This document shows, in pieces, positions 45,216 to 54,271 of a stretch of 59,582 nt of DNA (positions are counted from its first letter, which is position 1; each line of letters starts with the position of its first letter). This DNA comes from an uncultured Roseburia sp. (lineage in GTDB: Bacteria > Bacillota > Clostridia > Lachnospirales > Lachnospiraceae). The notes beneath the pieces are model-generated. The model was not told the DNA's origin. It made no database searches and worked only from the letters and a program-made list of their open reading frames with translations. Made by a program: the position numbers and the translations under genes. The stretch covers positions 9,791-69,372 of the forward strand of contig CAJTYI010000004.1 of assembly GCA_910584215.1 (NCBI GenBank), given 5' to 3'.

Positions 45216-48200
45216 ATGCAGGGAAAGAAAAAGAGAATATTATCCGTTTTACTGGCATGGACAGTACTTTTTACCAGCTGTATCACGGGAGGGAGTTCGG
45301 CGGCGGCAGCGCCGAAAAAAGTGACGAAAATCACATTAAATTACAAAAGTGCCTCCACATATATCGGCGGCACATTAAAGTTAAAGGTGGCGTCGGTGAC
45401 GCCGAAAAAGGCGTCTAAGAGCGTCAAATGGAAAACTTCCAACAAAAAAGTCGCAGTGGTTTCGGCGGCCGGTGTGGTGAAAGGCAAAAAGACCGGAACG
45501 GTGACGATTACTGCGGAGTCAAAGTTCAACAAAAAGGCGACGGCCAAATGCAAAGTCAAAGTCTATAAGGCGACGAAAAAGCTTACATTGAACGGCAAAT
45601 CGTCCTACACGATGAATATAGGCAAGACAGTTACCTTGAAGACGAAAGTGACTCCGGCCAAAGGGGCGCAGCCCGTCTCCTGGAGTTCTAAGAATATCAA
45701 AATTGCCAAAGTAAACAAAAAAGGCAAGGTGACAGCCGTTTCCAGCGGCAAAACGGATATTGTGGGTCAGTCCGGCAGTAAAAAGGTAAAAGTAAGAATT
45801 GTGGTCAATCCAAAACCGCAAAACGATTCTCAGAGTGGTCCGCAACCTGTGCCGGGAAATACCCAGATGCCGGGCGGTACGGAGCAGCCGGCAAGCACCC
45901 AGACGCCAGGAGATACACAGACAGTGTTACCGGGTGATACCGAGACTCCGGGAAATACCCAGACGCCGGGCGATACGCAGAATCCGGGAAGTACGGAGAG
46001 CGGAGACAGCGAGAGCACGGGAAGCACAGAGAGCGGAAGCAGTGAGGGCGCCGGAAATACGGAGACAGTAACACCGGGCGATACGCAGAATCCAGGAAGC
46101 AGCGAGGGTGCCGGAAGTACGGAGAGCGGCGGCAGCGAGAGCACCGGAAACACAGAGGACGCAAACTCGGAGGCGGCCGGCGATACGCAGACGCCGGACA
46201 CGGAGAGAACGCTGTTATATGAAGAGGATTTTGAGAGCTATGAACCGGGGAACACGGGGGGATGGACTTCGCCCGCGGGCACGATGAGCATCAAATCAGA
46301 TGCCACGGCGGGAATCGGAAAGTATCAGACCGTGGTGTCGGGCAAAAGCGGAACCTGCCGCAGCGGATATGTGGAGATTCCACAAATCAAAGAAAATTTT
46401 GTATTTGAATGCGATTTTAAGTCCACCTCCAATGTCAATGTCTCGGATTTAGAGCTGCTCGAGAGCAAATCTTCGGTATATGCCAACCACGGCAAATATT
46501 CCAATGCGAAATATGCTTTTCTCATGGCAAGGCCGAGCGCTGAGGACCTTTATGTCATCAATAATCCGACCGACGACAGCGGACTGACGCTCGACCGCTA
46601 TACGCATCCGGCAGTGACGACGAAGGAGATCGCCGGTAATCCGTGGCTGCATGTGAAAGTGGTCGGCAATTTTGATACCCACACCGTGATTACCTATATC
46701 ACGTCGCTCGACGGGAAAGAGACTTATTATCATGGTATGACCGATATGTCGCCAGATATCAGCAGCTGGAAATGTATTCATCTGCTCTCACCGTCGACGG
46801 GAGCGGACACCTGTATTGACAATATCCGCGTGATGGCCGCGCTTCCTAGCGACCTTGCGGAAACGTTCTGCCGCGTGACGTTAAACGACGGTGTAAGCGA
46901 ATTTTCGCAATATGTCTATGCGGGCGAACATGTGCGTTACATTCCCGATATGTCAAGATACGGCGAATACTTCCTTGGCTGGAGCGTAAACGGCGAGATA
47001 AAAACGACCGCGGAGCTGGAGACATTATCGATCACCGGGGATGCGCAGATCGTAGCGCAGATATCAAAAGACTATAAAGAAAAACTGGCCTCCGTGGAAT
47101 TTAATAGTTTTCCGGCCGATCATCTGTTGACGATGGGACCGGATGTGAATACTTATGCGGACAATATCATTTCACTGAGTATCACCGGCGAGCGCGGAAC
47201 CAGTTTTGTCGTGAACCCGGATGAGCGGGTCACGGATTATGCAATCAAATGGAAATTCGACGGTTTCCGCATCATGGACGGACGGCCGACGGGAGAAACC
47301 GGAGACGTCTATTGTGACAGCTACGGATTGTGCGAGGTGACACAAAAGGCACAGACGAGCGTCAATTTTAAGCTGAAAAATACGGCGGCAAATTATTACG
47401 GGCGTGTGACGGCGACCGTGACCTATAACGGAAAAACGATGAGCGTTTCTAAGCCGTTACTGCTGCTTGCGGATGCGGGAAAAGATTCATCGGTGATGCT
47501 GCCGAAAGCCGGGTATGCTTCTGATTTTAACTGGTACGACAGCGAGCTTGTGGGGTACCAGGCGGAGCAGAAAAATGATGTGCTGATTGGCGGATGGTCG
47601 GCGGACGGCTCCGACCAGAGCAATATTGTGATAAGTTCGGATACCCAGAGCGGACAATATCTGCGTCTTACCAGAAATGTGGTTGGCAATTCTTCCTATA
47701 TCTATCAGACTATAGGCGATATCAGCGGGCAGACCGTGTTTTCACAGGATGTACGTTTCGGTATGGATACGGTGGGTATCGCGTACGGCAACGGAAAGTC
47801 GTCCTCGGTTACAGACAACTTTGCCCCGGCGTTTGAGGTGACATTTGCCAACGCCAAGCTTACGCTCAACGGTCAGGAAGTGTGCGCTGCAAGTCAGGGC
47901 ACATGGTATCATATTGAAGTTACGGCCGATCCGACGACACGGCTTTGCTTTGCCAAGGTGTACGAGAAGCGGGCCGACGGTGATTATACGCAGGCAGTTC
48001 CTTTGGGAGAGACCGGTATTGTCGACTTCAAAGACGGTTACACCGGCGGGGCGCATTACCGCATCAATCTTGGTGTGAGAAAAACAGGGGCGCCTGTCGA
48101 CATCAATAATGTCAGGATTGTGGCGGAGCAGGTAGATGAATCTACCGTGTCAGTGACAGCCGAACCGCAGACGATCGCGATCCCTGAGAGCGGCACACAG

Positions 48201-51200
48201 ACCGCGACACTTACTTTGGCGGCGAAGATGACAGGCGGTGGTGATGCGCTCGGCAGAGCAACATGGGCCATCGACGACGAGATGGCGGAGGGTGTCAGCA
48301 TTGAGCCTAAGGATGCAAAGAGTGCACTGCTCACCGTAGATAGCAGCGCGCTGCCGGGAGAACTTCCCATTAAGGTAACGATCAATCATACCACCGTATC
48401 GGCAAAAGTCAGACTGACGGGAACCAAGAATCATGTGGCGTTTACGTCGGCGCAGTCGGGGATTATGCTTCCGGCCGACGGCAGTGTGACGTATTCGTAT
48501 ACGGCGGAAGTCAGAGACGGAAACGGTGACAAGATCGAAGGAAAAAACGTTTCCTATGCGCTTTACAATGCCGATAATACGGCAGAGTTAAACGCTCAGG
48601 GAATCTCTGTCTCCACAGACGGTGTGATCACCGTGACGTCGGAAGCCAAGCCGCAGGCGATCTGTGTCAGGGCTTCGTCGGAAGATCTGGTCCGCAGTGT
48701 CAGGGTGACGGTCTATGATTTGAAATTTGACTTCGGAACGGGCACGGCAAAGACCGGATATACGCAGGTCTTATCTGATGTCACATATTCAAAGAACCGC
48801 GGTTATGGCGTCGTGGGGACGGCGAATGATACGGCAGACGTTCTGACCGGTTCCGATTTCGGGTTCTGGGTAAAGCTTACGCCGGGGGAAGTTTATAAGG
48901 TAACGGCAGCTTATCAGGGAACGATCCGCTGTGAGTACATTGACACGGCGCTCTCGGGTTTTGAGAGAACGAAGGATACATTGTCAAACGATACCTATCA
49001 GACGGCAGTGTTTGGCGACGGCGTGCTCGATATCACCCTGTCAGGGGCTGGTAAGCTGGACTTTGTTTCGATTGAAAAAGTCGAGCGAAAGGCAAATGAG
49101 AAACCGGCGTGGTGGACGATCGGCGACTCGACCGTACAGCAGAACGGAAGCTGGGCGTATACTTTATATAATACACTTGCAAATTACAGTGAGTTAAGCG
49201 GTGCGATCAGTTCGTTCCACAACAGCGGCCAGGCGGGAAGACAGCACAAGTCGTATTATACGGAGGGACTGCTCAACAATGTTTTGTGCGGTATCAAACC
49301 GGGCGACGTTGTCTCCATCAGTGGTATGGGAACCAACGATTCCTCCTCCACGAAGCAGCAGTTTAAGAGCTATACGGACAGTTATATCGATGCTATTGAG
49401 GCGATGGGCGCATATGTGATACTGGCCAGCTATACGCCGACCGGCAATTACGGGGCAACCATGGGAAAAGTCTATGACAGTGACCGCGTCATGTTTAAAG
49501 GACTGCGCACCAATTCCTATGATACGGCGATACGCGAGGTTTACGCTCAGAGAACGGCGGCCAACGATGAAAAAGTGCTGGGCTTTATCGATATCGGTAA
49601 GATAGCCGACCACCTGATGACGAATGATGTGAGAAAGACCTATAATATGGTGATTGTCGCAGGAAAATCCGAAGCCGAGGCGCGCGCGGCGGCGGATGCC
49701 AGAGCTGTCGAACTGATGGCAATGTGGAAAGATTACAATCACTATTATACAGAGTTTTCCAATTACCTGCTGCCGACGCTCACGGTGCAGGCAGCCCAGC
49801 TTATCACGGGCCAGCCGCAGGACCCTGTGCCGGAACTGACGGAACTGCTGCCGGAAGGTGCAGCGCCCGATTTTATCGAGATAGAATCGAAAGACGAATA
49901 TGTGGATGTCTCTTCCCTGACGATGTACGGCAGCACCACCTACCGCATGTACCATCAAAACGGCGGATATGAGACGGTGACGGCGGAGTCAGACGGCACT
50001 GTGCACAATACGACGGGCGGCAGCGTTACGATCGTTCCGGCGTATCAGTTTGAGTTTACCAATCAGCAGAATCCGACTGACCCTTATATTCAGGGTTATG
50101 TCAAGGTGACGGCGAAGAATTCCTATAATGCCGGCACCGGTTACGGACTGGCAAATGCCGAGTATAGTATCAACGAAAACGGATGTAAACCTGTGGCGGG
50201 CGCTCCGATCAAAGTGGATGTTCCGGCGGGCTATTACGATATCACGGTTTATCGGCGCGGCGGCGCGCGCGCTGATGTATACAGTGAGGGCGTGCAGATT
50301 ATCAATAACACGAATTCTGCGGGCTCGCAGAACCGTCCTTCCGGCAGTGCCGTAATGTATGCGCCCGGTATCTTTGTGGAAAACGGCAATGTTGATCTTA
50401 CATTTGGCAACACGTCGGGCAGCAACGAGCGCATCGCATCGGTCGAGATCGTGCGCGTGCCGAGGAAGTTTAGAAAACCTGTGATCTGGGTTGCCGGCGA
50501 CAGTGAATCGGCGCATTACTATCCGATCAATGCGGACGGGGATGACCTTTTGAGCCAGAAGATTATGATGACGGGTTTTGGTATGCAGCTGGAAAAATAT
50601 TTATCCGATCAGTATGCGGTTGCAAACTGGGGACAGCCGAGTGCGACGGCGGGGACCTGGAACACGGAGTGTCTTGCGGCAGTTACGCAGCGTATGCAAA
50701 AGGGCGATACGATTCTGATTGATTTTGGAATCAACGACGCCGTGAGCAGTTCAAACCGGGTGGATATCGCGACGGCTAAGGCGAATATCAAGGCAATCGT
50801 TGACGCTGCCAAGTCCAAAGGTGCGACGCCAATTTTAATCACGCCGGTATATAACGCCAAATATCAGCATAAGACCTATTTTACCTACAACAAAGACAGC
50901 GATTCCAATGAGCTGAAGGATTTTGCGCGCGAACTCGGTGTGAGCTGCTTTGACCTCAACAAGTATACGATGCTCTATACACAGACGGCAATCACAGAGA
51001 CGGAAGATGCAAACTGGATTACCAACAATTATCATGTCGCTGATAATCTGCACATGACGCAGCACAGCGCGCTGCTCGACGCGTCTTTCATTTGCGCGGC
51101 GCTGAAAAAGCTGGGTTATGAGACGACGGATTACGCATATACATACCATGATCTCTCTTCTTTAAAGAAAGCGTCGGAGAGCGATACAGCCGCTACTCTG

Positions 51201-53330
51201 CGCGGTGAGGAGAGCGGTGTGACGAGAGTGTACTCCGTTGCGGAGGCGGAAAAGTTTATTGCGGCGAACGCCTCGCCGGAGGAGATCTATACGAAGATAT
51301 GGAATTTTGACACCAACCAGACAGCCACAGACGGCGTCAATGTGCCGGTCATTTCCGGTACTGCCGTCTGGGATGAAACCTATCATAATGTGAAATTCCC
51401 CGCGGACACGAAAGAGACGGGAGAGCTTCGCGTCGCGCTTGCTCCGGCGGCGTCCGGCAATACGATAAGAGTTTCGTTTGACCTTTATGTGGGAATGTTG
51501 GGCAACCAGCGGTTCAGTTATGAGATCATGGACAATGAGGGAACCAGTCTGATGAACTGCAGCTTTGAAAAACGCTCGAGCGGTTCCAACGGAACGCTTG
51601 TGATCGCGGGACAGTCTGTGGGAGACAGCGATGCGATTGCGGCTGCCATCCAGGCAAAATCCGGCAATCCGATGAATAATTCGGTGACGCATATGGTAAA
51701 TGAGTTTAATTTCGACGAGCGGACGGTGAAAGTGACGATCGGTTCGACGGTATTTACGGGTGCACTGACCGGCGCGGAGACTGCAACCGTCTCTGCGATA
51801 CAGATGAAATCGGTGCGATCTGCCATCAACGGCGAGAGACATATCCATATGGATAATCTCTCCGTCAAAGGATACGAAATTGCAAGTGCGGGCGGCGATA
51901 CGCAGACCGGATTTCCCGATTTTGAGTCAGCAGTTTATACGGGGAATAGCGGTGTAGCGCTTCCTTACCGCATTGCAAGGCCACAGAGCGCCCAGAGTGA
52001 TTTGCCCGTCGTGGTTTTCCTTCACGGGGAAACCAGAAAGGGAACGAACAATGAGAGCCAGTTGTACAATGCACAATTTTTGTACCAGGCGATCCGCGAT
52101 GCGGGAATCGATTGTATTTTTATTGCGCCGCAGTGCCCACAGAACAGTACATGGGCAGATATGGCGGCGACGGTGTGTGAGCTGGCCGGGCAGCTGGAAG
52201 GTGCAGATTCCGACCGAATCTACGCTGCGGGGTACGGCGAGGGCGGCGACGCCTGTTATGATTTGCTGGAGACGGGGATTTTTGCGGCGGCCGTTCCGGT
52301 TGCAGCGGTGGGTGATACGTCGAAAGCGAGGGCGATTGCGTCTGCCAACGCGGCAGTGTTGGCGATCAACGGCAGCAATGAGACGGAGAATGCGAGAGAT
52401 ATGATAAAGGCGCTGCTCGGCGCAGGGGATACCTGCGCAGAGTACAGCGAGGTCTACGGCGCCGGCAGCGGTATTTTGGAGCCGGCAGCAAAATTGGGCA
52501 CGGTAGAGTGGCTGTTTGCAAAAAGTCTCTCTGAAAATGCAAAGAAAACACCCAGAAAAGTTGACCTGGCAATCTTTATGGGGCAGTCAAATATGGCGGG
52601 ACGCGGAGAATACGCCGATGCAATAGCTTGCCCGATTGGGCACGGTTATGAGTTCAGAAGCGTGACGGAACCCGGCATGCTGTTTCAGGTGAGCGGGCCG
52701 TTCGGCAAGCAGGAAAACAACGATGCGGTCAACGATAACGGAAGCGACGGAGTGGACAGACGCAGCGGGGACATGGTTTCGGCGTTAATGGAAAGCTATT
52801 ATCAGCAGACAAAGACACCGCTTGTCGGCGTACAGTGCTCTAGGGGCGGCAGCGATCTCAATTACTGGAACAAGGCAGCGCAGAAAGCGGAAGCGCAGGC
52901 AAGGCTTACGGCAGCCCGGAACTATCTGGAGAAAAACGGTTACGAGATCGGCAGGGTGTTTATGGTCTGGGTACAGGGCGAAGCGGACGCGGATAAAGTC
53001 TTTAAAGGTTCGGAGACGCTTGACGCTTATAAGAGCAGTACCTTGAGCGTGTTCCAGTATATGAAAGAGGCGGGCGTGACCGATATGTTTATCGTGCAGA
53101 CGGGCCACTATAACGGCACGGACGCCGATGCCGCGGCGCATGACGAGGCGTATGTAAAGGTGCATGACGCGCAGGCAGAATTGGCGGCCGAGAATCAAAA
53201 TGTATATACAGTCGGTTCCCTGCTCGAATATAAGGACAGCATGAAAGACCAGTACCATTACCATCAGGACGCATACAATGAAGTCGGGACGGCGGCGGGA
53301 GCTGCAATCGCGCAGGCATATGCGCAGTGA
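45216..53330 (+). CDS. Giant secreted multi-esterase: two SGNH domains, degenerate alpha/beta-hydrolase, C-terminal SASA/CE6 esterase
   Basis: A 2704-residue secreted protein with a signal peptide (about 1-32) and this order: two BIG2 domains (35-200), a GDTQTPG-type linker (202-330), a LamG-like domain (335-545), an InlB-like repeat, a second LamG-like domain (760-975), Ig-like domains, a GYG module (1168-1290), SGNH domain A with GDS serine about 1305, GTND and DYNH at 1506-1509, a second GYG module (1610-1750), SGNH domain B with GDS serine about 1763, GIND and DNLH at 1943-1946, a LamG-like domain, an alpha/beta-hydrolase domain (2230-2445) that lacks its nucleophile, and a SASA domain with MGQSNMAG (serine about 2458), VQGEAD and DQYH at 2678-2681. 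It probably deacetylates pectin and perhaps xylan. Unlike the other two exoenzymes it has no LRR tail. Specific substrates are inferred. Confidence 0.85.
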   Translation: MQGKKKRILSVLLAWTVLFTSCITGGSSAAAAPKKVTKITLNYKSASTYIGGTLKLKVASVTPKKASKSVKWKTSNKKVAVVSAAGVVKGKKTGTVTITAESKFNKKATAKCKVKVYKATKKLTLNGKSSYTMNIGKTVTLKTKVTPAKGAQPVSWSSKNIKIAKVNKKGKVTAVSSGKTDIVGQSGSKKVKVRIVVNPKPQNDSQSGPQPVPGNTQMPGGTEQPASTQTPGDTQTVLPGDTETPGNTQTPGDTQNPGSTESGDSESTGSTESGSSEGAGNTETVTPGDTQNPGSSEGAGSTESGGSESTGNTEDANSEAAGDTQTPDTERTLLYEEDFESYEPGNTGGWTSPAGTMSIKSDATAGIGKYQTVVSGKSGTCRSGYVEIPQIKENFVFECDFKSTSNVNVSDLELLESKSSVYANHGKYSNAKYAFLMARPSAEDLYVINNPTDDSGLTLDRYTHPAVTTKEIAGNPWLHVKVVGNFDTHTVITYITSLDGKETYYHGMTDMSPDISSWKCIHLLSPSTGADTCIDNIRVMAALPSDLAETFCRVTLNDGVSEFSQYVYAGEHVRYIPDMSRYGEYFLGWSVNGEIKTTAELETLSITGDAQIVAQISKDYKEKLASVEFNSFPADHLLTMGPDVNTYADNIISLSITGERGTSFVVNPDERVTDYAIKWKFDGFRIMDGRPTGETGDVYCDSYGLCEVTQKAQTSVNFKLKNTAANYYGRVTATVTYNGKTMSVSKPLLLLADAGKDSSVMLPKAGYASDFNWYDSELVGYQAEQKNDVLIGGWSADGSDQSNIVISSDTQSGQYLRLTRNVVGNSSYIYQTIGDISGQTVFSQDVRFGMDTVGIAYGNGKSSSVTDNFAPAFEVTFANAKLTLNGQEVCAASQGTWYHIEVTADPTTRLCFAKVYEKRADGDYTQAVPLGETGIVDFKDGYTGGAHYRINLGVRKTGAPVDINNVRIVAEQVDESTVSVTAEPQTIAIPESGTQTATLTLAAKMTGGGDALGRATWAIDDEMAEGVSIEPKDAKSALLTVDSSALPGELPIKVTINHTTVSAKVRLTGTKNHVAFTSAQSGIMLPADGSVTYSYTAEVRDGNGDKIEGKNVSYALYNADNTAELNAQGISVSTDGVITVTSEAKPQAICVRASSEDLVRSVRVTVYDLKFDFGTGTAKTGYTQVLSDVTYSKNRGYGVVGTANDTADVLTGSDFGFWVKLTPGEVYKVTAAYQGTIRCEYIDTALSGFERTKDTLSNDTYQTAVFGDGVLDITLSGAGKLDFVSIEKVERKANEKPAWWTIGDSTVQQNGSWAYTLYNTLANYSELSGAISSFHNSGQAGRQHKSYYTEGLLNNVLCGIKPGDVVSISGMGTNDSSSTKQQFKSYTDSYIDAIEAMGAYVILASYTPTGNYGATMGKVYDSDRVMFKGLRTNSYDTAIREVYAQRTAANDEKVLGFIDIGKIADHLMTNDVRKTYNMVIVAGKSEAEARAAADARAVELMAMWKDYNHYYTEFSNYLLPTLTVQAAQLITGQPQDPVPELTELLPEGAAPDFIEIESKDEYVDVSSLTMYGSTTYRMYHQNGGYETVTAESDGTVHNTTGGSVTIVPAYQFEFTNQQNPTDPYIQGYVKVTAKNSYNAGTGYGLANAEYSINENGCKPVAGAPIKVDVPAGYYDITVYRRGGARADVYSEGVQIINNTNSAGSQNRPSGSAVMYAPGIFVENGNVDLTFGNTSGSNERIASVEIVRVPRKFRKPVIWVAGDSESAHYYPINADGDDLLSQKIMMTGFGMQLEKYLSDQYAVANWGQPSATAGTWNTECLAAVTQRMQKGDTILIDFGINDAVSSSNRVDIATAKANIKAIVDAAKSKGATPILITPVYNAKYQHKTYFTYNKDSDSNELKDFARELGVSCFDLNKYTMLYTQTAITETEDANWITNNYHVADNLHMTQHSALLDASFICAALKKLGYETTDYAYTYHDLSSLKKASESDTAATLRGEESGVTRVYSVAEAEKFIAANASPEEIYTKIWNFDTNQTATDGVNVPVISGTAVWDETYHNVKFPADTKETGELRVALAPAASGNTIRVSFDLYVGMLGNQRFSYEIMDNEGTSLMNCSFEKRSSGSNGTLVIAGQSVGDSDAIAAAIQAKSGNPMNNSVTHMVNEFNFDERTVKVTIGSTVFTGALTGAETATVSAIQMKSVRSAINGERHIHMDNLSVKGYEIASAGGDTQTGFPDFESAVYTGNSGVALPYRIARPQSAQSDLPVVVFLHGETRKGTNNESQLYNAQFLYQAIRDAGIDCIFIAPQCPQNSTWADMAATVCELAGQLEGADSDRIYAAGYGEGGDACYDLLETGIFAAAVPVAAVGDTSKARAIASANAAVLAINGSNETENARDMIKALLGAGDTCAEYSEVYGAGSGILEPAAKLGTVEWLFAKSLSENAKKTPRKVDLAIFMGQSNMAGRGEYADAIACPIGHGYEFRSVTEPGMLFQVSGPFGKQENNDAVNDNGSDGVDRRSGDMVSALMESYYQQTKTPLVGVQCSRGGSDLNYWNKAAQKAEAQARLTAARNYLEKNGYEIGRVFMVWVQGEADADKVFKGSETLDAYKSSTLSVFQYMKEAGVTDMFIVQTGHYNGTDADAAAHDEAYVKVHDAQAELAAENQNVYTVGSLLEYKDSMKDQYHYHQDAYNEVGTAAGAAIAQAYAQ

Positions 53331-53350
53331 TATTATCATACATGTTATAG

Positions 53351-53474
53351 GTAAAGCAGTCCTATACGCCACAAAGTCAATGTAAAGTAGTTTTATACAC
53401 CATAAAATCAATGTAAAGAAGTTTTATATACCATAAAATCAATGTAAAGCAGTTTTATAAGCCATATGCTCAGG
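53351..53474. repeat. Four tandem 31-bp repeats
   Basis: Units start at 53351, 53382, 53413 and 53444, each beginning GTAAAG. Units 2 and 3 differ at only two bases or so; units 1 and 4 are worn. The core has an inverted repeat TTTTAT...ATAAAA. There are no unique spacers, so it is not a CRISPR array, and the 31-bp period excludes a coding repeat. Confidence 0.88.
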
Positions 53475-53514
53475 CTGCCATGCGGATAGAAATCCGCGTG
53501 GCAGCCTGATTTTG
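53471..53514 (+). terminator. Intrinsic terminator after the giant esterase gene
   Basis: A 17-bp stem (53471-53487 with 53492-53508, one G-T) around AGAA, followed by ATTTTG. It overlaps the end of the last 31-bp repeat. Confidence 0.88.
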
Positions 53515-53596
53515 TAAAGCCCTGCTGCGGGAGAGCGCGGTCAGAAAGCCCGTTTCGAGCCGTCTGGCAGTCAGCTGGAAATGGTTGGTGTATCGG

Positions 53597-53625
53597 TTGT
53601 AATTTTCGCACATTTTTGCTATACT
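53597..53625 (+). promoter_or_regulatory. Sigma-A promoter of small membrane protein gene
   Basis: TTGTAA (53597-53602), 17 bases, TATACT (53620-53625). Confidence 0.7.
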
Positions 53626-53653
53626 GGAACATATTTTTGAGAAAGGAAAAGCT

Positions 53654-54094
53654 GTGTCGGCAAGCGGCATGGCGGATAGCAGAATGTTAAAAGAATTTTT
53701 GTATGATATCGTAGGGCTTTTTGCCAAGATTCACAGCTACATACTGCGGCTCAACGACGCCTATGAATATAACTTTTCCGATAAAGAACTTCACTTTCTG
53801 GTGATCGGTATATTGGGCATGAGCTTTTTGTTTGTAGTTTACCCGGTATTTAAATGGCTGGCCCAGCATGACCATATTATGGTGATTGCGTGGGGCTATG
53901 TGTTTACGCTGATTATTGTGATTACATTTGCGATCGAGATTGGTCAGAAAGTCACCGGGACCGGGGCAATGGAATTTGCGGATATTGTGATGGGCGTGTT
54001 TGGCTTTATGGCGATGTTTGCGGTTTTTGCCGTTGCGCGGGAGGTCTACAAAGCCGTTGTGCGGCTGATGCGGCGTCACCAGGAGGAAGAATAA
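53654..54094 (+). CDS. Small membrane protein of unknown function
   Basis: A 146-residue protein that I do not recognise. It has an amphipathic N-terminal region (about 10-45), three hydrophobic segments (about 47-67, 77-97, 107-127) and a basic, charged tail ending RRHQEEE. It has its own promoter. AAAGGA six bases upstream supports the GTG at 53654; an ATG at 53669 is possible. No catalytic motif was seen. Confidence 0.65.
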   Translation: MSASGMADSRMLKEFLYDIVGLFAKIHSYILRLNDAYEYNFSDKELHFLVIGILGMSFLFVVYPVFKWLAQHDHIMVIAWGYVFTLIIVITFAIEIGQKVTGTGAMEFADIVMGVFGFMAMFAVFAVAREVYKAVVRLMRRHQEEE

Positions 54095-54271
54095 ATCATT
54101 TAGGCGGTGCCAGGATACAAAAACGTTTCCTCAGATAGGAATGGTAAGGTAAGATTCACATATTCTTTCGGCGATGCATAGGATAATTTGAAACCAATTG
54201 GAACAGAGAGCGTAAGTGCATTTGTTTGGACTATTTATAACAGGATGAAAGCACACGCTGGAAAGAAAATT

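Larger units (their letters stand above)
53331..53653. other. Gene-free stretch with tandem repeats, terminator and promoter
   Basis: It holds four 31-bp tandem repeats (53351-53474), the terminator of the giant esterase gene (53471-53514) and a promoter (53597-53625). No gene is seen. Confidence 0.8.

Noticed and set aside
53351..53474. CRISPR array
   Set aside because: The 31-bp units are contiguous and have no unique spacers. No cas gene is present.
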